DNA of 64,000 nt from Nioella sp965215655 (GTDB lineage: Bacteria > Pseudomonadota > Alphaproteobacteria > Rhodobacterales > Rhodobacteraceae). The notes beneath the pieces are model-generated. The model made no database searches. It was not told the origin of the DNA and saw only the letters and a program-made list of their open reading frames with translations. The translations under genes and the position numbers were made by a program. Positions within the stretch are counted from its first letter, which is position 1. Every line of letters starts with the position of its first letter. This document shows positions 1 through 8,460 of this stretch, piece after piece. The stretch covers positions 1,240,001-1,304,000 of the forward strand of contig NZ_OZ244111.1 in NCBI RefSeq assembly GCF_965215655.1, given 5' to 3'.

Positions 1-71
1 CGGCGCTGCTGGTCTGGCTGATCGGGGCGGTCGAGAAGCGGACATTGACACGGTTGGGGTTGGTGCGATGA
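1..71 (+). CDS. ABC transporter permease, C-terminal tail (partial)
   Basis: Only the last 22 codons and the TGA stop are inside the window; the reading frame begins at base 3. The tail is hydrophobic (a Leu/Val/Trp-rich segment) and then turns basic (Glu-Lys-Arg), as the last helix and cytoplasmic end of a binding-protein-dependent ABC permease usually do. Its stop overlaps the ATG of the next permease gene (ATGA), so the two are probably translationally coupled partners of one importer. Identification as a permease rests mainly on this context. Confidence 0.6.
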   Translation, partial: ALLVWLIGAVEKRTLTRLGLVR

Positions 72-997
72 CGGCGTTGGCACAGAAATACGCGGAGTTC
101 TCGCGCTCGATCCTTGCTGGAGTTGCTGCACTACTGGTTGTGAGTTTTGTGATCGACTGGCGGCTTGGGCTTATCTTAAGCGTCTGGCTGGCGGCATGGG
201 GCGTGAATATCGTGCTGACCGAAAGCGGCAGCCCGGCCCGGCGCTTCGTCGTGCCAACCATTTTCGGCATCACGCTGCTGGTGCTGTGGCAAATGTCCGT
301 GCGGCTCTTCGATATCAGCCAGGTCATCCTGCCCGCGCCGACGGATATCTGGGTGGCGCTGACCACATCCGGCCCCGTCCTGTGGGCCGATTTCGTGCAG
401 ACCGTCGTGAAAGGCGCGCTGAGCGGATACATTATTGGCGCGGTTCTGGCCATTGCCACGGCCATCGCGGTGGACCGGTCGCAATTCCTGCAACGGGGTC
501 TCTTGCCCGTGGGCAATTTCATCGCCGCGCTGCCCATCGTGGGCACGGCGCCCATTCTGGTCATGTGGTTCGGCTTCGGCTGGCAATCGAAGGCGGCTGT
601 CGTGGTGGTCATGGTGTTCTTCCCGATTCTGGTGAACACGGTGGCGGGGCTGAAGGAAACCGACGCCATGCAGCGCGACCTGATGCGAACCTATGCGGCG
701 AGTTACTGGCAGAGCTTCGCCAAGCTGCGCCTGCCTGCCGCGCTGCCCTTCATCTTCAACGGGCTGAAAGTTTCAACAACGCTGGCGCTGATTGGTGCTA
801 TCGTGGCGGAATTCTTCGGCTCGCCCATTGTCGGCATGGGGTTTCGCATCAAGACCTCGTTCGGCACGCTGGAACTGGCTATGGTCTGGGCAGAGATTGC
901 CGTGGCCGCCGTGGCAGGCTCCGGCTTTTACGGTTTGGTGACGCTGGCGGAGAAACGGCTCACCTTCTGGCACCCGTCGCAAAGGACGGGACGATAA
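68..997 (+). CDS. ABC transporter permease, NitT/TauT/ThiX-like
   Basis: 309-residue inner-membrane permease with several hydrophobic segments and the cytoplasmic EAA-type loop near residues 215-240 (Ala-Ala-Ser-Tyr-Trp ... Leu-Arg-Leu-Pro-Ala-Ala-Leu-Pro), the site that contacts the ATPase. It is the BPD_transp_1 type found in nitrate/taurine/pyrimidine-precursor importers. It starts by an ATGA overlap with the preceding permease tail and lies 35 nt before a binding-protein gene, so the three form one operon. The ATPase gene must lie upstream of the window. The substrate is inferred only from the binding protein; hydroxymethylpyrimidine-like compounds are a reasonable guess. Confidence 0.85.
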   Translation: MTALAQKYAEFSRSILAGVAALLVVSFVIDWRLGLILSVWLAAWGVNIVLTESGSPARRFVVPTIFGITLLVLWQMSVRLFDISQVILPAPTDIWVALTTSGPVLWADFVQTVVKGALSGYIIGAVLAIATAIAVDRSQFLQRGLLPVGNFIAALPIVGTAPILVMWFGFGWQSKAAVVVVMVFFPILVNTVAGLKETDAMQRDLMRTYAASYWQSFAKLRLPAALPFIFNGLKVSTTLALIGAIVAEFFGSPIVGMGFRIKTSFGTLELAMVWAEIAVAAVAGSGFYGLVTLAEKRLTFWHPSQRTGR

Positions 998-1032
998 ACG
1001 ACAACAGAGATCCAACACTCGGAGGTAAGACA

Positions 1033-2016
1033 ATGAAGAAACTGATGACATCGGCGCTGGCGCTCGGCCTTGCGACCGGCGCGGCTGCGGCCGACGAGGT
1101 GACGCTGCAGTTGCAGTGGGTCACGCAGGCGCAGTTCGCGGGCTACTATGTGGCGCTGGAGAACGGCTATTACGAGGAAGAAGGGCTCGACGTGACGATC
1201 CAGCCCGGTGGCCCTGATATCGCACCGCCGCAGGTGCTGGCCGGTGGCGGCGCCGACGTGATGCTGAACTGGATGCCCTCGGCGCTGGCGGCGCGGGAAC
1301 GCGGCCTGCCGGTAGTCAATATCGCGCAGCCCTTTGCGCGGTCTGGCCTGATGCTGACCTGTTGGGCGGATTCGGGCATCACCGAGCCTGCGGATCTTGC
1401 CGGTCACACAATCGGCGTCTGGTTCTTCGGCAATGAATACCCGTTCCTGAGCTGGATGAGCCAGCTTGGCATTCCGACCGACGGGTCCGAGGGCGGCGTG
1501 ACCGTCCTGCAGCAGGGCTTCAACGTCGATCCGCTGTTGCAGCGGCAGGCGGACTGCATCTCGACCATGACCTATAACGAATATGGTCAGGTGCTGGATG
1601 CGGGCGTCAGCCCCGATGACCTGATCACCTTCCAGTATGAGGATCAGGGCGTTGCCACGCTGGAAGACGGCATGTGGGTGCTGGAAGAGAACCTGGAAGA
1701 CCCGGAATTCGTCGACCGTATGGCCCGCTTCGTGCGCGCCTCGATGCGCGGTTGGGACTGGGCCGAGGAAAACCCCGATGAGGCGGCGATGATCGTGCTG
1801 GACTATGACGAGACCGGTGCGCAGACCGAGGCGCACCAGATCCGCATGATGGGCGAGATCGCGTTGCTGACCGCCGGGTCCGACGGGCGTCTGGACGAGG
1901 CCGCCTATCAGCGCACGGTGGATACGCTGCTGGCCGGTGGCTCTGACCCCGTGATCACGGCAGAGCCCGAGGGTGCCTTTACCCATGTCGTCACCGATAT
2001 GGCGCTTGGACAGTAA
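1033..2016 (+). CDS. ABC transporter substrate-binding protein, NMT1/THI5-like
   Basis: 327-residue periplasmic binding protein. The start at 1033 follows a good ribosome site (GGAGG) and gives a signal peptide of about 20 residues ending Ala-Ala-Ala-Ala-Asp. The mature protein opens with the family pattern LQLQWVTQAQFAGYY, followed by a YYEEEGLDV block, typical of NMT1/THI5-like proteins that bind thiamine pyrimidine precursors or related small ligands. It is the last gene of the importer operon and is followed by a terminator at 2039-2072. The family is clear; the precise ligand is not shown by the sequence. Confidence 0.85.
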   Translation: MKKLMTSALALGLATGAAAADEVTLQLQWVTQAQFAGYYVALENGYYEEEGLDVTIQPGGPDIAPPQVLAGGGADVMLNWMPSALAARERGLPVVNIAQPFARSGLMLTCWADSGITEPADLAGHTIGVWFFGNEYPFLSWMSQLGIPTDGSEGGVTVLQQGFNVDPLLQRQADCISTMTYNEYGQVLDAGVSPDDLITFQYEDQGVATLEDGMWVLEENLEDPEFVDRMARFVRASMRGWDWAEENPDEAAMIVLDYDETGAQTEAHQIRMMGEIALLTAGSDGRLDEAAYQRTVDTLLAGGSDPVITAEPEGAFTHVVTDMALGQ

Positions 2017-2038
2017 CAGCGACCTTTCATCAAATTGT

Positions 2039-2072
2039 GGCGCGGTCCTCTGACGAGGGCCGCGCCGCTTTA
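2039..2072 (+). terminator. Rho-independent terminator after ABC importer operon
   Basis: A 12-bp stem (GGCGCGGTCCTC with GAGGGCCGCGCC, one G-T pair) closes a TGAC loop and is followed by GCTTTATTC. It lies 23 nt after the binding-protein stop codon. Confidence 0.75.
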
Positions 2073-2191
2073 TTCTGGTGCCCGTGGTGACGCGATACTT
2101 CAGGTCCGGCGAGGCATTGGGTTGAAAGCAATCGGATTTAGGCGTTCAGCCAGAACCATGCTAGGGTGCCCTTCTTTGGGAGGACGAGATA

Positions 2192-2500
2192 ATGGCAATG
2201 ACAGTTCAGGTGATTTACCCCACCGGTGAGGGCAAGACATTCGACTATGAGTATTACGTCGAGACGCACCTGCCGATGGTGGGCAAGGTGATGGGGCCGC
2301 ATGGGCTGGCCGATGCCATGGTGACCAAGGGACTGGCCGGTGGACCTGATGCGCCGCCGGGATATTTTGCCGTGGCGACGATGCTGTTTCCCGACGAGGC
2401 GACGATGAAAGCGGCGCTTGGGGCGGCGGGGCCGTTGCTGGAGGACATCCCCAACTTTACAAATGTACAACCCGACATGCTGATCGGCACTACATTGTAA
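2192..2500 (+). CDS. EthD-family dimeric alpha/beta-barrel protein
   Basis: 102-residue single-domain protein. The segment after the first strand (Val-Ile-Tyr-Pro, then DYEYYVETHLPMV) carries the H-L-P-M signature of the EthD/ferredoxin-like dimeric barrel family, in which the histidine sits at the start of helix 1. The ATG follows GGGAGGACGAGATA. Members of this family are small cytoplasmic proteins often linked to degradative enzymes, but here it stands alone between the ABC operon and an XRE regulator, so no substrate can be proposed. Confidence 0.8.
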   Translation: MAMTVQVIYPTGEGKTFDYEYYVETHLPMVGKVMGPHGLADAMVTKGLAGGPDAPPGYFAVATMLFPDEATMKAALGAAGPLLEDIPNFTNVQPDMLIGTTL

Positions 2501-2575
2501 AGCGGCTATCAAGGCTTTGCCAATAAACGGGTTTTCTGTTAATCCATCGGTGTGAAACCCGAGGGGAGTGGTCTG

Positions 2576-3907
2576 ATGCGCGACCGGCAGAATCCGGTGC
2601 GGCGGCAATCGCTGACCGGCACCCGTATCCGTGAACGGCGCATGGCGCTGAAGATGCGGCAGAGCGATCTGGCGCAGGCGGTGGATATTTCGGCGAGCTA
2701 TCTGAACCTCATCGAACACAACAAACGCAAGATCGGCGGCAAGCTGGTTCTGGACCTCGCGCGGGCGCTGAAGGTGGAGCCGTCGCGCCTGACCGAAGGC
2801 ATGGACGCCACCCTGTCGGACATGTTGCAGGCCGCCGCGCGGGACACGGCACGCAGTTTCGGCCCGCCTGCGGAAACCGACCGGATCGACGAACTGGCGG
2901 GGCGGTTTCCCGGCTGGACCGGTCTGATCGGGGAACAACAGAAACGCATCGCGGCGCTGGAGGCGGCGGTCGAGGGCCTGCAGGATCGGCTGAGCCATGA
3001 CCCGGTGCTGGCGGAATCCATGCATGAGGTGCTGTCGACGGTGGCCGCCATCCGCTCGACCTCGGACATTCTGGTGCGCGAACCGGATCTGGATGCGCAA
3101 TGGCGCGGGCGGTTCCATCGCAACCTGCATGAAGAGGCGGAGCGCCTGTCGGCCAGCGCCACGGCACTGCTTGCGCATTTCGAGGGGCAGGGGGCGCGGG
3201 CCGAAACGCTATCGACCCCGCAGGAACAGGTGGAGGCGGTGTTTGAACTGGCAGGCCACCATTTCCCCGAGATCGAGGCAGGCGGCGCGGCGGCGATTCC
3301 CGAGGTTCTGGGACGGATGGGCGCGCTGGCCGATGACGATGCCCGCGATCTGGCCGCGCGTCTTCTGGCCCGATACGCCGCTGATGCGGCGCGATTGCCT
3401 CTGGACGAGGTTCTGGCCGCCGCCGCCGAGGTGGATTTCGAACCGCAAGCCCTGTTGCCGCTGGCAGGGGGCGATGCGGCGCTACTGTTGCGGCGGCTGG
3501 CGGCCCTGCCGCAAGGGGGCGCGCAGGCGGTGCCGGGTTTTGGGCTGGCCACCTGCGATGCCTCGGGCGCGCTGATTTTCCGCCGCCGGATCAATGCCTT
3601 CTCGATCCCGCGCTACGGGTCGGGCTGCCCGCTCTGGCCGCTTTACCGGGCGCTTGGGCGGCCCATGGTGCCTGACAGCGCGGTGCTGGACCTGCCAGAT
3701 GGCAGCCGCTTCCGGGCCTGGGCCGTGTGCCAGCCGATTGGCCCGGCGGGCTTCGGCGCGGAACCGGTGATGGAGGCCACGATGCTGCTGCGCGCATTGC
3801 CCGATGATGCGCCCGAAAGTCCCGGTGCGGTGCCGGTCGGGCCGGGCTGTGCGCTTTGCCCGCGAGAGAGCTGTTCCGCGCGCCGGGTTGGGGGCAGCTT
3901 CGGCTAG
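2576..3907 (+). CDS. XRE-family regulator, ScfR/DUF2083 type
   Basis: 443-residue cytoplasmic transcription factor. Residues ~10-70 form a Cro/C1-type helix-turn-helix (RERRMALKMRQSDLAQAVDIS..YLNLIEHNKR). The C-terminal part matches the DUF2083 region of short-chain fatty acyl-CoA regulators (PccR/RamB-like): a SGCPLWPLYRALGRP block and a cysteine cluster Cys-Ala-Leu-Cys-Pro-Arg-Glu-Ser-Cys near the end. The ATG at 2576 is preferred over an in-frame GTG at 2552 because GAGGGGAG lies 7-8 nt before it. The middle third is Ala/Leu/Arg-rich and less conserved. The target genes are unknown; a TTTGCAA-containing palindrome at 9341 is one candidate site in this window. Confidence 0.85.
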   Translation: MRDRQNPVRRQSLTGTRIRERRMALKMRQSDLAQAVDISASYLNLIEHNKRKIGGKLVLDLARALKVEPSRLTEGMDATLSDMLQAAARDTARSFGPPAETDRIDELAGRFPGWTGLIGEQQKRIAALEAAVEGLQDRLSHDPVLAESMHEVLSTVAAIRSTSDILVREPDLDAQWRGRFHRNLHEEAERLSASATALLAHFEGQGARAETLSTPQEQVEAVFELAGHHFPEIEAGGAAAIPEVLGRMGALADDDARDLAARLLARYAADAARLPLDEVLAAAAEVDFEPQALLPLAGGDAALLLRRLAALPQGGAQAVPGFGLATCDASGALIFRRRINAFSIPRYGSGCPLWPLYRALGRPMVPDSAVLDLPDGSRFRAWAVCQPIGPAGFGAEPVMEATMLLRALPDDAPESPGAVPVGPGCALCPRESCSARRVGGSFG

Positions 3908-3999
3908 GGTCACCTACGGCAGGTCCAACAAGTGTTTGACAATGGCCGGGGCATCGGCAAGCTAGGCGTCCAATCCAAACGGGGCAGGGAGGGTCCAGC

Positions 4000-4386
4000 T
4001 TGGGGCGCCGCGTTCTTCTCGTCGAGGACGAGATCAACATATTCGAGGCGATCAGCTTCCTGCTGTCCCGTGACGGGTGGGAGGTGTCCGGCCATGGCAA
4101 TGGTGCGACCGCGCTGGACGAGATTGCACGGCTCGACCCCGATGTGCTGGTGCTCGACGTGATGCTGCCCGGACGGTCCGGTCTGGATATCCTGCGCGAT
4201 CTGCGCAAGCAGCCCGAAACCGCTGATCTGCCGGTGCTGATGCTGACCGCAAAGGGCCAGTCCAAGGATCGCGATCTTGCGCTGGCGCTTGGGGCCAATG
4301 CCTATCTGACCAAGCCCTTTTCCAATTCCGAGATGGTGGAGACCCTGAACAGGGTGGCGACGGGCGGGCAAAAGGCCGGAACATGA
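4000..4386 (+). CDS. Single-domain response regulator (CheY-like receiver)
   Basis: 128-residue stand-alone REC domain. Acidic pocket Glu9-Asp10-Glu11, phospho-acceptor Asp53 (VLDVMLPG), switch Thr83 and conserved Lys105-Pro are all present; there is no output domain. It starts with TTG, supported by GGGAGGG 6 nt upstream; no ATG fits the conserved N-terminus. Its stop overlaps the start of the small membrane protein at 4383, and that gene overlaps the histidine kinase at 4667, so the receiver is very probably the kinase's partner. With no DNA-binding domain it should act by protein contact or phosphotransfer. Confidence 0.9.
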   Translation: MGRRVLLVEDEINIFEAISFLLSRDGWEVSGHGNGATALDEIARLDPDVLVLDVMLPGRSGLDILRDLRKQPETADLPVLMLTAKGQSKDRDLALALGANAYLTKPFSNSEMVETLNRVATGGQKAGT

Positions 4387-4667
4387 GCCGCCGCCTGTTT
4401 CTCGAACGCCGCACCTATCGGCGCAATCGCCTGCAGGACGCGGCGCGGCTGGCCCCGGTTCTGGGGGCGTTCCTGTTCTTCGGGCCGGTCTTCATCCTGA
4501 CATCCGACACCGGGGTCAGCGGTGGCACCTCCGGCTGGCTGGTCTATTTCCTGGGCGTGTGGTTCGGGCTGGTGATCCTGTCGGCGGCCCTGTCCTATGC
4601 CATTGGCCGGGTGTTCCCCGGCGAGGACGGCGCCTGGCCCCCGTCTGACGGGTCGGAGGGCGGCTGA
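4383..4667 (+). CDS. Small two-helix membrane protein of symporter-kinase operon
   Basis: 94-residue inner-membrane protein. A basic N-terminus (SRRLFLERRTYRRNR) precedes two hydrophobic segments at about residues 20-42 and 52-75, and the C-terminus is acidic. It overlaps the receiver gene by 4 nt (ATGA) and the kinase gene by 1 nt (TGATG). Size, topology and position resemble the small accessory subunits (DUF485/DUF4212-like) that accompany some sodium/solute symporters such as ActP, so I infer it is the small subunit of the following symporter-kinase. I cannot assign it to a family from sequence alone. Confidence 0.75.
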   Translation: MSRRLFLERRTYRRNRLQDAARLAPVLGAFLFFGPVFILTSDTGVSGGTSGWLVYFLGVWFGLVILSAALSYAIGRVFPGEDGAWPPSDGSEGG

Positions 4668-7348
4668 TGCTGTCGCTCGACGGTCTGGTTGCCATTTGCA
4701 TTCTCTATGTGGTGGCGCTGTTTGGCATCGCCTTTCTGGCCGAGAAGAAAGCGACCGAGGGCAATGCCCGCTGGCTGAATTCGCCCTTCGTCTACACTCT
4801 GTCACTGTCGATCTACACCACCGCCTGGACGTTCTACGGCGCGGTCGGGTCGGCGGCGCGGTCGGGGCTGGAGTTCATGACGATCTACCTTGGCCCGACG
4901 CTGGTTTTCATCGGCTGGTTCTGGCTGCTGCGCAAAATGGTGCGGATCGGGCGGGCGCAGCGGATCACCTCGATCGCCGACATGATTTCCAGCCGCTACG
5001 GCAAATCGGGCGCGCTGGCGGCTCTGGTCACGGTGCTGGCGGTGATCGGCACCACGCCCTATGTGGCGCTGCAATTGCAGTCGGTGACGCTGTCCTTCTC
5101 GGTCTTTGCCGATCCGGGCGAGTTTGCGGCCCTTGGCACCGACACCACGGCGGTCTGGGTTGCGGGGGGGTTGGCGCTGTTCACGATCATCTTCGGCACC
5201 CGCAGCCTCGATGTGAACGAACGCCACCCCGGCCTTGTGTCCGCCATCGCGCTGGAGGCCATCGTGAAGCTGGCGGCACTGCTGGCCGTGGGGGTCTTCG
5301 TGGTCTGGGGCGTGGCGGAGGGGCCTGCGGATATCCTCGCGCGGATCGACGAGAGCCCGATTTCGGAATGGAGCTCGAACGGTGCCAGATGGGTGGGGCT
5401 GACCACGCTTTCCGCCGCCGCCATCCTGTGCCTGCCGCGCATGTTCCAGGTGCTGGTGGTGGAAAACGCCAATGAGGGGCATTTGGCCACCGCGTCATGG
5501 GCGTTCCCGCTCTACCTTTTGCTCATGTCGCTCTTCGTGCTGCCGATTGCGGTGGTGGGGTTGCAGGTGCTGCCCGATGGCGCGAACCCGGACCTTTACG
5601 TTCTGACGCTGCCCTTGGCCTTCGATCAGGACATGCTGGCCCTTCTGGTCTTTCTGGGCGGTTTTTCCTCGGCCACCTCGATGGTGATCGTGGCGGCGTT
5701 GGCGCTCAGCACCATGCTGTCGAACCATATCATTGTGCCGATCTGGCTGTGGGTCACCAAGGGCGAGGACCCGATGTCGGGGGACATGAGGCGGGTGGCC
5801 CTTATGGCGCGGCGTCTGTCGATTATCGGGGTGCTGTTCCTGGGGCTGATCTATTATCGCAGTTCCGGCGGGTCGGTGGCGCTGGCCTCGATAGGGCTGA
5901 TTGCGTTTCTGGGCGTGGCGCAGGTTCTGCCGGCGCTTCTGGGCGGTATCTTCTGGCGCGGGGCGACGCGGGCGGGGGCCATGTCCGGGATCGGCGCGGG
6001 CTTTGCCATCTGGGCCTGGGTTCTGCTGATGCCCAATGCGGCGACCTCCGGGCTGATGCAGGGGATGCTGGAAAGCGGGCCCTTCGGGATCGAGTGGTTG
6101 AGGCCCTCCACCCCGCTTGGCATCCGGGGCGCGGACCCGCTGCTCACGGCGATGGTGCTGTCGCTCGGGGTAAATACCTTCCTCTTCACCTTCGTATCGC
6201 TGATCACCTTCCCCTCACCGATGGAACGGCTGCAAGGCGCGCAATTCGTCAATGTCTTCGACCATTCCGCCCCCACGCCGGGCTGGCAGGGGGGCGCGGC
6301 TGCCGCCGATGACCTGTTGATCATGGCGCAGCGGATTTTGGGCACGGGACGCGCCGGGCGGCTGTTTCAGCAGGCGGCGGCGGCGCAGGGCCGGGCGGCG
6401 AGCCTGCCGGACCCGAATCCCGATTTCCTGAAGATGCTGGAACGCGAACTGGCGGGGTCGGTGGGGGCCGCAACGGCCCATGCGATGGTCTACCAGATCA
6501 CCGGGGGTGCGACCGTGTCGGTGCGGGATCTGCTGGCGGTGGCCGATGAAACCGCGCAGATGATGGAATATTCCAGCCAGCTGGAACGGCAATCCTCCGA
6601 ACTGACCCGCACGGCCGCGCGGCTGCGCGAAGCGAACCAGAAACTGACGGAACTGGCCGAGCAGAAGGACACGTTCCTGAGCCAGATCAGCCACGAGCTG
6701 CGCACGCCGATGACCTCGATCCGGGCGTTTTCGGAGTTGCTGATGCAGGGCGAAGATCTGGAAGAAGAAACGCGGCAGAAATTCTCCCGTATCATCCACA
6801 CCGAAAGCATGCGGCTCACGCGGTTGCTGGATGATCTGCTGGACCTGTCGGTGCTGGAACATGGCCGCGTCACGCTGAATGAAAGCCCCGCGACACTGGC
6901 TGAGGTGCTGGACAAGGCAGAGGCGGCGACCGGCGTGATGGAATCGGGCGGGCGTATCCGTATCCGGCGGGATCGGGAGGCCGAGCAGATCGACCTGATG
7001 ACCGATGGCGACCGGCTGGCGCAGGTCTTTATCAACCTCATCTCCAACGCCCAGAAATACTGCGATGCCGAAGAGCCCGAGCTGCGCATTCGCGTCCAGC
7101 GCCAGCCGGGGCGCGTGGATGTGGAGTTTTCCGACAATGGCTCGGGCATCCCGGAACGTCAGCAATCGCTGATTTTCGAGAAATTCACCCGGCTGGAAAC
7201 CACCCGCGACGCGCAGGGGGCGGGACTGGGGCTGGCGATCAGCCGCGAGATCATGCAGCGCCTTGGCGGGCGGCTGAGCTATGTGCCGGGGCAGGGCGGG
7301 GCGGCCTTCCGGGTGCGCTTGCCGGGCCGGGCGCTGCGCGCTGCTTGA
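4667..7348 (+). CDS. Sodium/solute symporter-type sensor histidine kinase
   Basis: 893 residues. About the first 500 form a multi-helix SSS-type transporter-like membrane domain (N-terminal Leu-Asp-Gly-Leu-Val-Ala-Ile-Cys helix, then the ITSIADMISSRYGKS core and more helices to about residue 515). A linker and short coiled coil (~625-660) lead to the kinase: H-box His676 in SQISHELRTPM, N-box Asn794 in NLISNAQKY, then DNGSGIP, an FEKF F-box and GAGLGLAIS. There is no PAS domain or receiver. Such proteins (CbrA-like) couple transport or ligand sensing to phosphorylation. It is the last gene of a three-gene overlapping operon with a single-domain receiver; the sensed solute is unknown. Confidence 0.9.
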   Translation: MLSLDGLVAICILYVVALFGIAFLAEKKATEGNARWLNSPFVYTLSLSIYTTAWTFYGAVGSAARSGLEFMTIYLGPTLVFIGWFWLLRKMVRIGRAQRITSIADMISSRYGKSGALAALVTVLAVIGTTPYVALQLQSVTLSFSVFADPGEFAALGTDTTAVWVAGGLALFTIIFGTRSLDVNERHPGLVSAIALEAIVKLAALLAVGVFVVWGVAEGPADILARIDESPISEWSSNGARWVGLTTLSAAAILCLPRMFQVLVVENANEGHLATASWAFPLYLLLMSLFVLPIAVVGLQVLPDGANPDLYVLTLPLAFDQDMLALLVFLGGFSSATSMVIVAALALSTMLSNHIIVPIWLWVTKGEDPMSGDMRRVALMARRLSIIGVLFLGLIYYRSSGGSVALASIGLIAFLGVAQVLPALLGGIFWRGATRAGAMSGIGAGFAIWAWVLLMPNAATSGLMQGMLESGPFGIEWLRPSTPLGIRGADPLLTAMVLSLGVNTFLFTFVSLITFPSPMERLQGAQFVNVFDHSAPTPGWQGGAAAADDLLIMAQRILGTGRAGRLFQQAAAAQGRAASLPDPNPDFLKMLERELAGSVGAATAHAMVYQITGGATVSVRDLLAVADETAQMMEYSSQLERQSSELTRTAARLREANQKLTELAEQKDTFLSQISHELRTPMTSIRAFSELLMQGEDLEEETRQKFSRIIHTESMRLTRLLDDLLDLSVLEHGRVTLNESPATLAEVLDKAEAATGVMESGGRIRIRRDREAEQIDLMTDGDRLAQVFINLISNAQKYCDAEEPELRIRVQRQPGRVDVEFSDNGSGIPERQQSLIFEKFTRLETTRDAQGAGLGLAISREIMQRLGGRLSYVPGQGGAAFRVRLPGRALRAA

Positions 7349-7378
7349 CGCTTTCTTAACCTCTTTCATGGGAGAAAG

Positions 7379-8404
7379 ATGCGGGCCGTTCTGCCCGCCA
7401 AAGGGAATGTCATGCCATCAGACGGGTTCAATCCGGGCCTCAGGCTGAAAATCCGGTCGCCCAAAGGGGAAGACCCGGATCAGCGCGCGCGTGCAGAGGG
7501 CGTGGACCCGGCCCTGACCCGCGCCTTGGGCAAGGCGGGTGCCCCCTATGAGGGGCTGTCGCTGGCCGCCACGCCCGACGCCCCGAAATGGGATCTGCCC
7601 CTTGCCGATGTGATTGCCGCGCTGCCGGAGGGCGGGCTGGTCTGCCTGCTGGAGGCCGGGCAGGACCGCCGCGCCATCTGTGCGCTGGATCATGGCGCGG
7701 TCGATGCGCTGATCGAGGTTCAAACCACGGGCCGCGTCGACAAGGGGCCGGGCCTGCCGCGCGCGCCCACCATGATCGACGCGGCGTTGACGCGGGATTT
7801 CATCGGACTCTTCCTCAGTGCCTTTGCGGGCGAGATGACAGGGGCGGCCGGCGTGGACTGGCCGCTTGGCCTGACCTACGGCACCCATCTACCCGATCCG
7901 CGCGGGCTGGAGCTGTTGCTGCCCGATCATCCCTGCCACCTGTTCAGCGCCACGCTCGATCTGGGCGAGGGGGCAAAGAAAGGCAGGATCCTGCTGGCAG
8001 TGCCCGTGACAGGCACGGACAGTCCCGCGCCAAAGGGCACGTCCCCCGCACCGGGATGGGGCCAGCCATGGCATGAGATCGTGATGGCCGCCCCCGCGAT
8101 GCTGGAGGCGGTCCTGCTGCGCCAGACCCTGCCGCTGTCGAAGGTGGAGAGGTTGCAAGCGGGTGACGTGCTGCCCTTCGACCGGTCCGATCTGGCCTCG
8201 GTCGCCATCTGTGACGTCGCGGGGCGGCGGCTGTTCAGCGCGCGGCTTGGCAAGGCCGGGTCAAGGCGCGCGATCAACCTCACTGCGGGAGACGGCTTGC
8301 GACCGGCCCCTGCGCCACCCCCGCCACCGCAAACGGCACCGGCACCGCCTCAGCCCCCGCAGGCCGCACCGCCAGTGCCGGAAGAGGCTCCGCCTGCCAC
8401 TTGA
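7379..8404 (+). CDS. Orphan FliM/FliN-like SpoA-domain protein
   Basis: 341 residues with no signal peptide. About residues 245-305 (LSKVERLQAGDVLPFDRSD, then VAICDVAGRRLFSARLG) fit the SpoA fold shared by FliM, FliN and type III secretion C-ring proteins. The last ~35 residues are a Pro/Ala-rich tail. An alternative ATG at 7412 also has a ribosome site (AAAGGGA) and may be the true start. It follows the symporter-kinase by 30 nt. No flagellar genes are nearby, so it is either a dispersed motor-switch component or a SpoA protein recruited elsewhere. The domain call is by pattern only. Confidence 0.65.
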   Translation: MRAVLPAKGNVMPSDGFNPGLRLKIRSPKGEDPDQRARAEGVDPALTRALGKAGAPYEGLSLAATPDAPKWDLPLADVIAALPEGGLVCLLEAGQDRRAICALDHGAVDALIEVQTTGRVDKGPGLPRAPTMIDAALTRDFIGLFLSAFAGEMTGAAGVDWPLGLTYGTHLPDPRGLELLLPDHPCHLFSATLDLGEGAKKGRILLAVPVTGTDSPAPKGTSPAPGWGQPWHEIVMAAPAMLEAVLLRQTLPLSKVERLQAGDVLPFDRSDLASVAICDVAGRRLFSARLGKAGSRRAINLTAGDGLRPAPAPPPPPQTAPAPPQPPQAAPPVPEEAPPAT

Positions 8405-8460
8405 CCTTGTCCGTTGCTTGGGCCTTTCTGGGCGCGAAAAGTACCAAAGGGGGACGGGCG

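Noticed and set aside
928..1986. 352-codon minus-strand open frame
   Set aside because: Antisense to the binding-protein gene with its signal peptide and NMT1 motifs; composition is that of a shadow frame.
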